Source: a virus. From it: DNA of 41,640 nt. Location: IMG/VR virus record IMGVR_UViG_3300049791_000049, positions 1 through 41,640 of that record. The stretch is one strand, 5' to 3'. The translations under genes were made by a program, and so were the position numbers. Shown here one piece after another: positions 1-8,367 of this stretch (position 1 is its first letter; each line of letters opens with the position of its first letter). The notes under the pieces were generated by a model that saw nothing but the letters and a program-made list of their open reading frames with translations, searched no databases and had not been told where the DNA came from.

Positions 1-34
1 ATGCACACCGCCGGGGCCACCTTCTGTCCAGGGA
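1..34 (-). other. short gap after capsid gene, continues across the window ends
   Basis: Non-coding bases between the capsid stop and, across the window ends, the start of the next minus-strand gene at 41629. Read on the minus strand it holds an AGAAGG element (about 18-26), which is too far from the ATG at 41629 to be its ribosome site if the ends join directly. Either a few bases are missing at the junction or that gene is translated from a weak site. Confidence 0.5.
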
Positions 35-1486
35 TCAGGTGCCGTCGTACACCGGCGGCACGGTGCCGGTTCCGGAGATCACGACGGTTGCGTTCGTGAA
101 ACGCCGGAACGAGTAGGCGAAGTAGCCGTAGAGCACCAGGAGGACGCCGAGGTTCGCGGCGGCCGGCTGCTCGGCCCGGATGAACACCGGGGCCTGCGGG
201 TCCTCCCACAGGTGACATTCCTGCGACGGCACGACGTAGATGTGGTCCTGCGTGCCGCCCGTGGTGGCCTGCGCGAGACCGACGGTCGTCACGTTGTTGT
301 CGACGCAGACGTTCAGCCCGTTGGCCAGCTGGCCGCGGATGCCCTTCGCGTAGCCGAGGCCGCTGTTCGAGCCGGTGGACACGGGCGGGAGGTTTCCGCC
401 CGCCTGGTAGATCATCGGCCAGGACGCCGACACGGCGGACAGCAGCTTGTACCAGCGCCGCGAGTGCATCACGACGAGGTCAGGCTGCGCCCAACCCAGC
501 AGAGTCCCCTCGACGCTCGCCGCGCCCGCAATGATCTGCGAGTAGATCTCGGGCGAGGTCGGGGAGGCGTCCGTGTAGGTCTGCAGCGATGACACTGGAG
601 CCAACCCGGTGGTTGCCTGGTTGATCAGCGTGCTGTCCAGCGCCGTCGCGTAGCGGCGGAACAGGTCATCCATCACGATGCCCTCGACGCCCGTACCGCG
701 GTCGATCGCCTGCCGGGACAGCGTCTGCTGGCCGGCCGCGGTCTGCACGTTCTCCGTCAGCAGGGTGTCGTCGATGTTGGTTTCCTGCACGGCCGAGTTC
801 TCCGACGCCTGCAAGGCAACACCGGTGGCCGTAGTGATCCGGGAGATGTTCACGGTCATCCCGTCCGGCGGCAGGTCGTGGTGGTTGCACTGGTCCGCGA
901 ACGGGCGCAGCGCCGCCACCGCCGGGGCGTACATGTCGGTCAGGTACTGCGGCACCGTCAGGCCCGCGAACGCGCCGGTGCCAGCGGCCCGCTGCAGGTA
1001 CTGGGCGCGTTCCACCCGCTCCTCCTGCATGTGCCGGACCAGGCGCTGCTCGGCCTCCATGTCCCGGTACAGGAACTGCTTGGTGACGTCCTGGAGGAAC
1101 TGCGAGCCCGTCCGGTCGTTCTTGGCGTGGTAGGTGCGCTCCTCCATGCCGACCCGGGCGACCCGGTCGTAGGCGGGCCGGGCCGCAGTGTTCGCGGCCC
1201 CCGAGATCCGTTCCTGCAGGTGCAGGTCCGTGTCCTCCTCGGCGGTCTTCACCTTCCGGGCGTTCGCCAGCTTCGAGTCGATGCCGGTGATCTCGGTCAG
1301 TGCCCGGTCGCGGGTGGCGAACGCGGACTTGACGTCGGCGTCCTCCTCCTCGGTCAGGTTCGCGCGGCCTTCCTGCCGGGCGCGGGCGAGGATCGACTTG
1401 ACCGTTGCCACGGCCCGTTCCTTGCGCTTCACGGCCTGCTCGTGCTCCACCTCGATCGAGGTGATCAGGTCTTCAATCGTGGTCAT
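35..1486 (-). CDS. HK97-type major capsid protein
   Basis: 483 aa. Builds the icosahedral head shell. Residues 1 to about 110 are charged and helical, rich in Glu, Lys and Arg, like the delta (internal scaffold) domain of HK97-type capsid precursors. The rest has the mixed alpha/beta character of the HK97 fold. The ATG at 1486 is preceded by AAGGA (1495-1499) and begins MTTIEDL; the open frame continues 132 codons further upstream without coding character, so I reject the longer start. It lies downstream of the prohead protease, the usual order, and is separated from it by a 184-bp leader. No separate scaffold gene is present, which fits a delta-domain capsid. The stop is TGA at 35-37. Family by pattern and position; high confidence in the role. 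Confidence 0.93.
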   Translation of the reverse strand: MTTIEDLITSIEVEHEQAVKRKERAVATVKSILARARQEGRANLTEEEDADVKSAFATRDRALTEITGIDSKLANARKVKTAEEDTDLHLQERISGAANTAARPAYDRVARVGMEERTYHAKNDRTGSQFLQDVTKQFLYRDMEAEQRLVRHMQEERVERAQYLQRAAGTGAFAGLTVPQYLTDMYAPAVAALRPFADQCNHHDLPPDGMTVNISRITTATGVALQASENSAVQETNIDDTLLTENVQTAAGQQTLSRQAIDRGTGVEGIVMDDLFRRYATALDSTLINQATTGLAPVSSLQTYTDASPTSPEIYSQIIAGAASVEGTLLGWAQPDLVVMHSRRWYKLLSAVSASWPMIYQAGGNLPPVSTGSNSGLGYAKGIRGQLANGLNVCVDNNVTTVGLAQATTGGTQDHIYVVPSQECHLWEDPQAPVFIRAEQPAAANLGVLLVLYGYFAYSFRRFTNATVVISGTGTVPPVYDGT

Positions 1487-1670
1487 TACGGTGTCCTTCG
1501 GTAGCAAGCGAATAGGGGCTTGCTCCGCGCGCGGGCGCACACCTCGGGTCATCTGCCGGGGATGGGGCGTCAGCACGTCACCGTTCGTCTTCTGCTTGGG
1601 TGACGACGCCACCGGTAGGGCCTCTGCCCGCGGTGGTCTCGCGTGAGCTGGTCGAGCGGTGGTGCCGTTC
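1487..1670 (-). promoter_or_regulatory. capsid leader with 5'-UTR hairpin
   Basis: 184-bp gap between protease stop and capsid start. A 6-bp stem (AGCAAG at 1503-1508 with CTTGCT at 519-524 of the same kb, i.e. 1519-1524) with a 10-nt loop sits just upstream of the capsid AAGGA site. Such a stem could protect or expose the ribosome site of a highly expressed gene. I see no convincing -35/-10 pair in the gap. Confidence 0.35.
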
Positions 1671-2609
1671 TCACGCCTCGAGAAGTGCCTCGATGTGCGA
1701 GAGGGTCCGGCCGGTCGCCCGCGTCTGGGACGGCTGAGCCGAAAGGGTCTGCGTGGCCGGCGCTTCGTCGGCCACGCTGATGTCCGGGGGGGCGACGGCG
1801 AGGTAGGCGGCCAGGGCCTCCTGGCCCTCGCCGACGATGCTGTCGATCGCCGACAGCATCGAGCGCACCTGCGACACCACATCGGTGTCGACGGCCGTCA
1901 GCGCGCGGGCCGGGGTCAGGTCCTTGCGGTGCTGCAGCAGCCCGAGGGCGGCGCGGGCCGCACCGGTCGGCATCCGCTGCAGGTCCCGCATCACCTGCTG
2001 GGAGCGGGCCGCGATCGACGTGAACGGGTTCGCGCCATAGTTCACGGCCGACACGTCACCGCGGTTCAGGTTCACCCGCTCGATCGTGAACTCGGTGAAG
2101 TCGTCGTTCCACGATGCCTCGTCGATCATGAAGGCGAACGACATCTCGGTGACGTTCTTGTCGTCGATCGCCAAAGCCAGATTGCGGGCCTCATCCCGCT
2201 GCGGGTTCAGCCACGCCATGCTCCGCAGACCCAGCGCGTCCGCCGACAACTCCAGCGTGCCGCTCGTGGTTCGCGCAAGCGTCAGACCAGTGTGGTTCAC
2301 CAAGAACGCCACGTCCGGCTGCGCCGCCAGCGTCGCATCGAAGGCGCCGGCGGAAACCTTCTCCGAGTAGGGGCCGAAGAAGTCCCACATCTCGTAGGAA
2401 CGCTCCACGATCGAGGCGTAGCCCACCAGCTCGTGGAACTGCTTGCCGTCGCGCTCCACCAACTGCGCGCGCATCTCGGCCGGAGAGTCGACCAGTCGCG
2501 CCCGCTCGCCGTCGTTGGGGGCGAGCCGGCGCGCCTCCGGCTTGCCGGCCGCCGCCGCCGCACGTTGGACCGCCGCCTCGCGGGCGGTGGTGCTCGGGCT
2601 ATCGGTCAT
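1671..2609 (-). CDS. HK97-family prohead protease (peptidase S78)
   Basis: 312 aa. Serine protease that matures the prohead by cutting the capsid delta domain. The protease core is residues about 45-200: the His motif AFLVNHTG (about residue 105-112) and the Ser motif EMSFAF (about 155-160) match the S78 His/Ser pair, followed by the family-typical stretch ending DVSAVNYGANP. The C-terminal third is Ala- and Gln-rich and possibly a scaffold-like tail. The start ATG overlaps the portal stop by 4 bp (ATGA), so translation is coupled. Between portal and capsid, as in most HK97-like phages. Confidence 0.92.
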   Translation of the reverse strand: MTDSPSTTAREAAVQRAAAAAGKPEARRLAPNDGERARLVDSPAEMRAQLVERDGKQFHELVGYASIVERSYEMWDFFGPYSEKVSAGAFDATLAAQPDVAFLVNHTGLTLARTTSGTLELSADALGLRSMAWLNPQRDEARNLALAIDDKNVTEMSFAFMIDEASWNDDFTEFTIERVNLNRGDVSAVNYGANPFTSIAARSQQVMRDLQRMPTGAARAALGLLQHRKDLTPARALTAVDTDVVSQVRSMLSAIDSIVGEGQEALAAYLAVAPPDISVADEAPATQTLSAQPSQTRATGRTLSHIEALLEA

Positions 2610-3790
2610 GGTGTGGCTCCATCCGTCGCGGGGGCAGCGCTCGCCGCGGCCTCGGGCTTCTTGGCGAACAGCCGATCGAACCCGGCCATCTGGTCCTCGG
2701 TCAGCGGCGGCCGGTCGTAGAACTCGCGGCCCTCATCCGGGGTCAGCGTCCGCGAGTCGATCTGCGTCTTCATCACCAGCGCCTGCGTCTGCGGGTCCAT
2801 CCGCAGCAGCGCGCCCGTGTTCAGCTTCACGAACCGCGGTTGCGGCAGCAGGGTGCTCAGCGCCAGTTCGCGCCGGACGATCGCCGGGCCGAGATGCATG
2901 ATCAGGAACTGCAGGTTCCGCTGGGTGACGTTGGCGTAGGTGATGTTCCCCGACTGGACGGCGGCGTCGATCAGGTCGCCAGGACAATCGAAGAACCGGG
3001 CCACGTCGCCGATTCCGTACTTCTGCGCCTCCAGCCAGTCCGCGCCCACCGACTCGGCCTGGATCGGCGTGTACTCCCAGTCCTTGCCGGTGGTGAACAC
3101 GTCCCGGCCCTCGACGGAGGCCTTGAACCGGGCCTTCATCTCCTGCGCGACCTTGACGTCGACGGTCTCCTCGGTGTTGCGAAGCATCGCCTTCGGGATA
3201 CCGCCCGATCCGTACCAGTCCACCGCGAACTGCTGCGCGGACTGGTACTGGCCGATCGACCACGCCGCATACGCCACCGGCGAGAGGCCAACTGGCAGAC
3301 CCGAGATCGTGTACTGCTTCTCGTGCCACACCTGCTCCTCCGGGTACTCCACACCCTGGATCCGGTATGTCAGCACGCCGTCCCTCTCGCGCAGCGAACA
3401 CGCCGAGAGGGTCTGCAGCTCGATCCGCGACGGCAGCTTGGCCGCGTTCCGCTCCGTGATCAGGCCGAAGCTGTTACCCGAACGGTCCAGGTCGACCTGC
3501 GAGGAGTACATCCACTCGGCCATGCCGACCCGTGTACCGCCCGGGGAGATAAGCACCGGAGGCTTCGGCATCTCCACCTGGATCCCGCCCACCCGGCGGA
3601 ACACATCCACCGGCAGCGTCGAGACCAGGTTCGCTCGCAGGCGCAGGCACGCCCACACCGCCGAATGCCGCATCGCCGTATCCGGCGACACATGCACCGA
3701 CCCCGTCCCCGACGGCGACCCACGCAACGGCAGCAGATCCTGCGCACCCGAAATACCGAAGAACCGGGCCTGCCGCCCGAAGAGACTCAC
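2606..3790 (-). CDS. phage portal protein (HK97 type)
   Basis: 394 aa. Dodecameric ring at one head vertex through which DNA enters and leaves, and docking site for terminase and connector. Sequence signs are the N-terminal SLFGRQARFF, then HSAVWACLRLRANLVSTLP (about residues 38-57), a classic portal opening, and the FFDCPGDLID and NITYANVTQRN motifs around residues 275-300. The C-terminus is disordered (Ala/Pro). Start is the GTG at 3790, which overlaps the stop of the upstream membrane-protein gene (GTGA). A longer open frame reaching 4012 is the wrong frame for the upstream gene and has no coding character. Confidence 0.93.
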   Translation of the reverse strand: MSLFGRQARFFGISGAQDLLPLRGSPSGTGSVHVSPDTAMRHSAVWACLRLRANLVSTLPVDVFRRVGGIQVEMPKPPVLISPGGTRVGMAEWMYSSQVDLDRSGNSFGLITERNAAKLPSRIELQTLSACSLRERDGVLTYRIQGVEYPEEQVWHEKQYTISGLPVGLSPVAYAAWSIGQYQSAQQFAVDWYGSGGIPKAMLRNTEETVDVKVAQEMKARFKASVEGRDVFTTGKDWEYTPIQAESVGADWLEAQKYGIGDVARFFDCPGDLIDAAVQSGNITYANVTQRNLQFLIMHLGPAIVRRELALSTLLPQPRFVKLNTGALLRMDPQTQALVMKTQIDSRTLTPDEGREFYDRPPLTEDQMAGFDRLFAKKPEAAASAAPATDGATP

Positions 3791-3978
3791 TGGCCCCCCG
3801 GCTTCGACACGCGAGGCGGCCGGGCCTGCCAGTCCGCGAACGCCGAGCCGGCCAGCACCACGACACCCGCAACGGCCAGCGCCGCCCAGCCGATGGACCG
3901 GTACGCCAGTGCGCCCACACCAGCCGCGAGCAGCAGCAGCCCCAGCACGTCCAAGAGGTTCGTGACCAGGTCGCGCAC
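3787..3978 (-). CDS. small two-TM membrane protein between terminase and portal
   Basis: 63 aa with two hydrophobic segments (about residues 4-22 and 29-48) and a basic, Pro-rich C-terminus. Start chosen as the GTG at 3978 because GGAGG lies 8 bases upstream; a TTG at 3999 in the same frame is possible. The stop overlaps the portal start (GTGA). Small membrane proteins at this place are common in actinophages, but the function is unknown to me. Confidence 0.65.
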   Translation of the reverse strand: MRDLVTNLLDVLGLLLLAAGVGALAYRSIGWAALAVAGVVVLAGSAFADWQARPPRVSKPGGQ

Positions 3979-3995
3979 GGGCCGCACCTCCGATC

Positions 3996-5564
3996 TCAAT
4001 GGAAGGAATCAAGGAGGTTGTACGACTTCTTCGCCACCGTCAGACCCCACCGGGCCTGAGTGATCACCACGACCGGGGCCACATCCACACCCGCACCGGC
4101 CGACTTCCTGCGGCCGAACGCCCAGTTCCCGTCACCCAGGTCCCGGCGCACCGCACCCTCGATCGCCGCATCGACTAAGGCCGAGCCGCGGTGCCACACG
4201 GTGCGCTGCGCCAGTGCATCCTGCATCCCGGCACACGAGGCGCCGACCTCGGCCGCCGTCATCTGCACCGGATCAAATCCTGCCTTCTGCAGCGGGTCGA
4301 TCAGCATGCCCGCCGGCGACGTCGGGTCGATGATGATCGCCGGGTGCAGCTTGCGAGTGTCCGGCTTCCCCGGCTTCGGCTCCGACCCACGCCGGATCTT
4401 GTGCAGCCGGTGCTTGCCGGCCAGCTCGAGGATCCGGGCCAGCGCGCCATCCACACCCGGCAGATAATCGATCAGGCCAACATGCGCGTTACCGTCCGGC
4501 CGCCACCCGGCCACACCGATCGCCGTCGACCGGCGCGACAACGGGATCTCCACCGAGATCACGATCGGCGCATCGTCAGCGATCGCCGATTCCGGGTCGA
4601 CCTGCTTCTGCCAGTCGGCCACACTCACCGGCGGTGTCCCGGCAGCGTCCGCAGCCTCATGCCAGCCGTACCGCTCCCGGGCGAACCCCCGCGGCGTCAG
4701 CGTGCGCCGCTCATTGCGCAGGAAGTGGTACCCGATCCGGCGCCCAGCCGCATGATTGCCGAGGTGCCACAGCTCCTCACGATCCAGCACGCACCCAGTC
4801 ACCCCGAAGGCATGCGTGCAACCGGGCGACTCACACCCCGGCTCCTCCCAGCTACCCGGCGCGCAGTACTCGATGTAGATCAGCGACGGGTCCGACATCG
4901 ACCGGCCCCGCTTGACCAGCTTCGCCAGATGCTCGGAATCCTCCTTCCCAGCCGACGACGCGTACCGCACCTGCGGGTTCGGCCGAGCCGACAGCGTCGG
5001 CAGCCGGGCATCCATCACCTTCGCCGGCAGGATCAACGCCTCATCACCGACCCACGTCTTCCCGCCCTCACCACGACCACCGCCCGGCGTGCGCGCCGCG
5101 AACTCGAAAACCGAGCCGTTGACATGCTCGATCGCCTCCTCGGAGGAGGAGTCGTTGATGTCGGCGACCCGCGCCGACAACACCCGGTTCGCCTCGATCA
5201 GCCGCTTCACCGTGTCGAACGCCCCACGGCACGTCTTCATCAGATGCGCAGTCCACGTGATCTTGTCCGCGCCGAACACGTCCGTGAGGATGAAGAACTC
5301 GAACATCGTGATCGGCAGCAGCGTCCGGTCCGTCTTCCCGTTCTGCCGGCCCTCGATGATCGCGACCTCAAGCGCGTGCCACAGGCCGCCCGGCCCGAAA
5401 CTCGCCAACGCGTCGATCGCCGCAGCCTGCTCCGGATCCGGCGCGTGACCGATGCCCGTCGACCAGTCCACGATCTCCGGGCCGTACGTACCCCGCCGCC
5501 CCGGCGGCACCCACAAGTACGCCGGCTCGACGAACGGCGGCGGATAGTCCAGCAGGGCGCTCAC
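3996..5564 (-). CDS. large terminase subunit
   Basis: 522 aa. ATPase/nuclease motor that packages DNA into proheads. The N-terminal ATPase part shows a deviant Walker A, EGRQNGKT (about residues 71-78), and a Walker B-like TWVGDEALIL (about residues 167-176). The C-terminal half (IVISVEIPLSRRSTAIGVAG, IIIDPTSPAG) looks like the RNase H-like nuclease with its acidic residues. Length is typical of actinophage TerL. The GTG start overlaps the small-terminase stop (GTGA). The stop TGA is at 3996-3998. Confidence 0.94.
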   Translation of the reverse strand: MSALLDYPPPFVEPAYLWVPPGRRGTYGPEIVDWSTGIGHAPDPEQAAAIDALASFGPGGLWHALEVAIIEGRQNGKTDRTLLPITMFEFFILTDVFGADKITWTAHLMKTCRGAFDTVKRLIEANRVLSARVADINDSSSEEAIEHVNGSVFEFAARTPGGGRGEGGKTWVGDEALILPAKVMDARLPTLSARPNPQVRYASSAGKEDSEHLAKLVKRGRSMSDPSLIYIEYCAPGSWEEPGCESPGCTHAFGVTGCVLDREELWHLGNHAAGRRIGYHFLRNERRTLTPRGFARERYGWHEAADAAGTPPVSVADWQKQVDPESAIADDAPIVISVEIPLSRRSTAIGVAGWRPDGNAHVGLIDYLPGVDGALARILELAGKHRLHKIRRGSEPKPGKPDTRKLHPAIIIDPTSPAGMLIDPLQKAGFDPVQMTAAEVGASCAGMQDALAQRTVWHRGSALVDAAIEGAVRRDLGDGNWAFGRRKSAGAGVDVAPVVVITQARWGLTVAKKSYNLLDSFH

Positions 5565-5962
5565 GCGCCGCGCACCAACTGCAGCACCGCCGCCGTCGCC
5601 CGGTCCATCCCGTCCGGCTCGCGCGGCGCCTTCTTCTGCAGCGGCTCCAGCGTGCGGATCAGCTGCGCCGAGATCGACGACACCTGAGCGGCCCCCAGTG
5701 CCGGGTCATCGAGCGAGCGAGCTAGGCGCAGCGCCACCGCGCCGGCCACCGAGGCGACCGCGGCCAGACGCTCCAGCTCCACCCGGACCGCCTGCTGCAT
5801 CTCACCATCGAACCGGACGGCGTCAACGGACTCGACGGCCATCGACTCGGGGCCGCTGGCCAGCCGCTCCGGCCGGCACGCGTAGCAGTTGACCCGCCGC
5901 GTGCCACGCCGCGGCGTGAACTGCTTGCGGCACGTCTTGCACGAGCGGCGAAGAGCTGCCAT
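5561..5962 (-). CDS. small terminase subunit-like protein with zinc ribbon
   Basis: 133 aa. The likely DNA-recognition subunit of the packaging motor, judged by its place directly upstream of and overlapping the large terminase. The N-terminus has four cysteines, CKTC at residues 8-11 and C..C at about 26 and 29 (NCYACRP), a zinc-ribbon pattern. The middle and C-terminus are alpha-helical (EMQQAVRVELERLAAVA). Some actinophages place a Cys-rich protein here. The function call rests mainly on position. Confidence 0.68.
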   Translation of the reverse strand: MAALRRSCKTCRKQFTPRRGTRRVNCYACRPERLASGPESMAVESVDAVRFDGEMQQAVRVELERLAAVASVAGAVALRLARSLDDPALGAAQVSSISAQLIRTLEPLQKKAPREPDGMDRATAAVLQLVRGA

Positions 5963-6104
5963 CGGTGATCACCGCCGTCGGGGGCCTCGGGAAGGCCAGC
6001 GCAGTTGAGGTGGCCCGGTGAACCTCAGGAAAAAAAGCGGCGAAACAATGGCGGGGTCGGACGAGGCCGCCAATAAAAAACGATCACGCCTCTGACCTGC
6101 ACGT
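5963..6104. other. packaging-region gap with A/T tracts; possible cos site or terminator
   Basis: 142 non-coding bases between the HNH gene and the small terminase. Unlike the surrounding DNA it has A-tracts at 6030-6036 and 6075-6080. Read leftward, a TGGCGG/CCGCCA stem (6067-6072 with 6049-6054) is followed within 12 bases by seven Ts, which resembles a factor-independent terminator. In phages with an HNH nuclease beside terminase, the cohesive-end site often lies near this place. I cannot identify a cos sequence by eye. Confidence 0.35.
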
Positions 6105-6443
6105 TTACCAGGCACGCGATGTGTCGAGGTTGACGACCATCTTGCGCACTCTGCGCTTGCGGTTGCCGTCGCTCGCACCGGCACTGCGGTTGCATCGACT
6201 GTGCTCGGGCCTGGTGTCGTTCACGGTCCACACGGTGCGCTGGTCGCGGTCACGGCTGACGATGTGGCCGACGTCGAGGGAGTCGGGCCCACGACCCCCG
6301 GTGTATCGGATGGGCAGGCCGGGGAGTAGGCATCTGGGTGCCTGGCAGTAGGGCGCCTTCTGCTGCTGCCAGTAGGCGACGATGGCCCGCCAGGATGCGG
6401 ATTGCAGTCGGGGGTCTGTGCCTTTGCTGGCCCGGCGTGGCAT
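6105..6443 (-). CDS. HNH endonuclease upstream of terminase
   Basis: 112 aa. Metal-dependent nicking/cutting nuclease. The beta-beta-alpha metal motif is visible: SLDVGHIVSRD (His of HNH), then NDTRPEHSRCNRSAGA, with Asn and Cys/Arg in place. CQAPRCL before it may supply zinc ligands. HNH proteins encoded next to terminase work with it in cos cleavage in several siphoviruses (established for HK97 gp74). Start taken as ATG 6443; the GTG at 6452 adds three residues and neither has a strong ribosome site. Probably the first gene of the late operon. Confidence 0.82.
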   Translation of the reverse strand: MPRRASKGTDPRLQSASWRAIVAYWQQQKAPYCQAPRCLLPGLPIRYTGGRGPDSLDVGHIVSRDRDQRTVWTVNDTRPEHSRCNRSAGASDGNRKRRVRKMVVNLDTSRAW

Positions 6444-6452
6444 GTCGTTCAC

Positions 6453-6560
6453 CGCCTGGGCGCGCGTGTCCCTGCTTGTGAGGCAGGATGCATCACTGCT
6501 GGTGGTGCCGTCAACTCATGCGTGCGGCGTATAGACGCACGTCACAGTGGTTCGCTTCGA
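6453..6560. other. gap between early operon end and HNH gene
   Basis: 108 bases without a gene. It holds the candidate promoter at 6485-6514, a CCTGC/GCAGG hairpin (about 6473-6489) and a CGTGCG/CGCACG hairpin (about 6520-6542). It is the likely boundary between early and late transcription. Confidence 0.4.
6485..6514 (-). promoter_or_regulatory. candidate late promoter
   Basis: Minus-strand TTGACG (6509-6514), 18-base spacer, CATCCT (6485-6490). The -35 box and spacer length match the early promoter at 24.7 kb. It lies in the only sizeable gap upstream of the HNH and terminase genes, which fits a late promoter. A CCTGC/GCAGG stem follows directly. The -10 match is poor. Confidence 0.3.
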
Positions 6561-6872
6561 TTATCTATCTGGTCTGAGGGCGGTGCCGCGCGACCCTGGC
6601 TGACCTCCGAGGATGCTGTCATCCCAGGCGACCAGCATCGGCACGGTGACCTGCTTCAGGGCGACCGTGTTGGGGATGAACTTGCTGATCTTCGCCTTGC
6701 CGTTTCGATCCTTGTCCACCACGTCGACGGTGATCGTCTTGGCTTCGGGATTGATCACGAAGTCGGCATCGATGGGGATGTCCATAGGGTCCAGGTTGTT
6801 CGCCCTCAGCCATATCATCACGGCCTCGCGCTTGAGGTCCCGCTCTCGGAGCCAGGCGAAGTTGAGTCTCAT
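6561..6872 (-). CDS. hypothetical protein, last gene of early operon
   Basis: 103 aa. Starts MRLNFAWLRERDLKREAV, then a predicted beta-rich part (KTITVDVVDKDRNG) and ends in a short basic tail. I do not recognise the family. The ATG at 6872 overlaps the upstream stop (ATGA), so it is translationally coupled to the DUF6221-like gene. Stop is TAA at 6561-6563, followed by the gap with the candidate late promoter. Confidence 0.7.
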   Translation of the reverse strand: MRLNFAWLRERDLKREAVMIWLRANNLDPMDIPIDADFVINPEAKTITVDVVDKDRNGKAKISKFIPNTVALKQVTVPMLVAWDDSILGGQPGSRGTALRPDR

Positions 6873-7390
6873 TCGGTCGCGCTCCATTCGTGTTGCCAGC
6901 CGTCGCGGCCAGCGTACGGCTGGGCCATGGCCTCGACGACCCTGACCGATAGGCCATCGGTCGCCATTTCGGAGCCGTCGTATTCGGCGCAGTCGTCGAG
7001 GATGGCGCGTTTGGCTTTCACCTCGGCCAGCACGCGGGCCGGATCCCAAGCGGCGATGTGAGCGTGAATGCCCTGACTGAACTCGGGGTACGACGTGGCG
7101 CCGTCGACGACCATGGCGTCCTGGTCGTCGGCCACGCAGTCGTTGCCGATCTTCCATTGATCGGTGACGACTGTGTCGCCAGTGGCCGCCAGTGCCACCC
7201 GCTCGTCGGCGTCGAGCTGGAGGCGCAGCCACTGGGTCAGGGTCATGCTGCATTCGGGGCAGTACGTGTCGCCGTCGACGAGGTCGGTGCCGGGCGGGTT
7301 GCCCAGCTTGGTGACGTCCACCTGGTGACGTTGCAGGGGCGCGCCGCAGGTTGGGCATGCGCTGCCGGTTGGCTCGCTCGACGAGGTCAT
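6869..7390 (-). CDS. DUF6221-like protein with N-terminal zinc ribbon
   Basis: 173 aa. Residues 10-50 contain CPTC and CPEC, a zinc-ribbon pair. The rest resembles the DUF6221 family of actinobacteria and their phages: DERVALAA, HIAAWDPARVLAEVKAKRAI, and the C-terminal AMAQPYAGRDGW with a final EW. The function of that family is unknown. ATG at 7390 overlaps the stop of the preceding gene (ATGA). Confidence 0.72.
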   Translation of the reverse strand: MTSSSEPTGSACPTCGAPLQRHQVDVTKLGNPPGTDLVDGDTYCPECSMTLTQWLRLQLDADERVALAATGDTVVTDQWKIGNDCVADDQDAMVVDGATSYPEFSQGIHAHIAAWDPARVLAEVKAKRAILDDCAEYDGSEMATDGLSVRVVEAMAQPYAGRDGWQHEWSATE

Positions 7391-8367
7391 GCTGTGGCTC
7401 TCCGTCCGAGTCGTGCGTGCGCGACGACGGCGACGCCTTCGGGGTCGTACAGCAGCGTAGAACCCTCGGCCGCGGCGTCGGTGAGGTATCCGCGGTCCCG
7501 CCAATTCCGCAGCTGCTTCGGGGTGACGATCAACGAGTGGTAGGCGAACAGCCAGTCCGGCAGATCGCGCAGTGAGAGCGGGCCTTCGACGGGTGGTGCT
7601 TCGCGGGTGCGCCACCAGTGCAGGTCACCCCATTCGCCGCAGCCGGGGCAGGTGATGCTCGCCCCGGGCTCGGTGTTGATGGGGACGTGCCGGCCGCAGG
7701 CGCAGAGGATGCGGATGGCGGCCCTGGTGGGGTAGGCGGTGCGGCGTGCTTCGTGGTGGGCGAATTGGACGTCGTGCACGAGCTGGTCGGCGTGGTCGGC
7801 GTTGGCGAGGATCCAGGCGAGGTGCCGGTCGATGTGCTCGCGCAACGCTTCGATGATGTCGGCGTCGGTGAGCCGGGCGTCGTGGGCGAGTTCGGCGCGG
7901 CTGCGGTGGACGGCGGCCGCGCAGTGCAGGTTGTGGCGTCTGACCGGGTCCTGCTCGGCGCGGGCCGCCTGGTAGGAAGTCTGGGCGTCCCATTGGTGGC
8001 GCAGCACGTCGGTGCGGGCCCGCTGGGCGATGACCCGTTCGTCTGGGAGTGGTGACCCGCGTTCTTCTTCGAGGACTTTGCACCAGGTGACGAGCATGGC
8101 GCGCATCGCGGAGCGGGCGGTGCGGGCGTCGTCGGAGAGGGGTTGTGGTGGTTCCCCGGTGCCGCCTCCTTCAGACCCGCCTTTGGACGGTTTCGCGCCG
8201 AGGACGGACCACAGTTCGGGGAGTTCGCGGAGGTGGTCGCGGGTGCTGTCGGCATGGTGGGCGCAGACGAATGACCCGGTGGCGGCGAGCGCTGGGCGGC
8301 AGTCACAGTTGTCGCGTTCGCAGTCGGGGACGTGGATCTGGCAGGTGTCGACGAGGCAGAGTTTCAT
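7387..8367 (-). CDS. Cys-rich protein with C-terminal MerR-like HTH
   Basis: 326 aa. The N-terminus (residues 1-40) is rich in Cys and His (CERDNCDC, CAHHAD). A second zinc-ribbon pair, CACGR and CPGCGEWG, lies around residues 230-252. The last 60 residues (LIVTPKQLRNWRDRGYL) look like a winged HTH of the MerR/excisionase kind. Proteins of this build are common in Streptomyces and its phages. A DNA-binding regulator is the best guess. Coupled on both sides by 4-bp overlaps. Confidence 0.72.
   Translation of the reverse strand: MKLCLVDTCQIHVPDCERDNCDCRPALAATGSFVCAHHADSTRDHLRELPELWSVLGAKPSKGGSEGGGTGEPPQPLSDDARTARSAMRAMLVTWCKVLEEERGSPLPDERVIAQRARTDVLRHQWDAQTSYQAARAEQDPVRRHNLHCAAAVHRSRAELAHDARLTDADIIEALREHIDRHLAWILANADHADQLVHDVQFAHHEARRTAYPTRAAIRILCACGRHVPINTEPGASITCPGCGEWGDLHWWRTREAPPVEGPLSLRDLPDWLFAYHSLIVTPKQLRNWRDRGYLTDAAAEGSTLLYDPEGVAVVAHARLGRRATA

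Noticed and set aside
1487-1882. N-terminal extension of the capsid gene to 1882
   Set aside because: The added 132 residues are Arg/Pro/Ser-rich shadow sequence, and the ATG at 1486 has a good ribosome site and the expected delta-domain start.
1659-2720. Long plus-strand open frame opposite the protease
   Set aside because: Its residues are Arg/His/Gly-rich and it mirrors the protease gene; typical antisense shadow in high-GC DNA.
4191-5687. 498-codon plus-strand open frame opposite the large terminase
   Set aside because: Extreme Arg/Pro/His content and no motif; the minus frame is an unmistakable terminase.
7618-8055. Gly/Val-rich plus-strand frame
   Set aside because: Antisense shadow of the 326-aa Cys-rich HTH gene.
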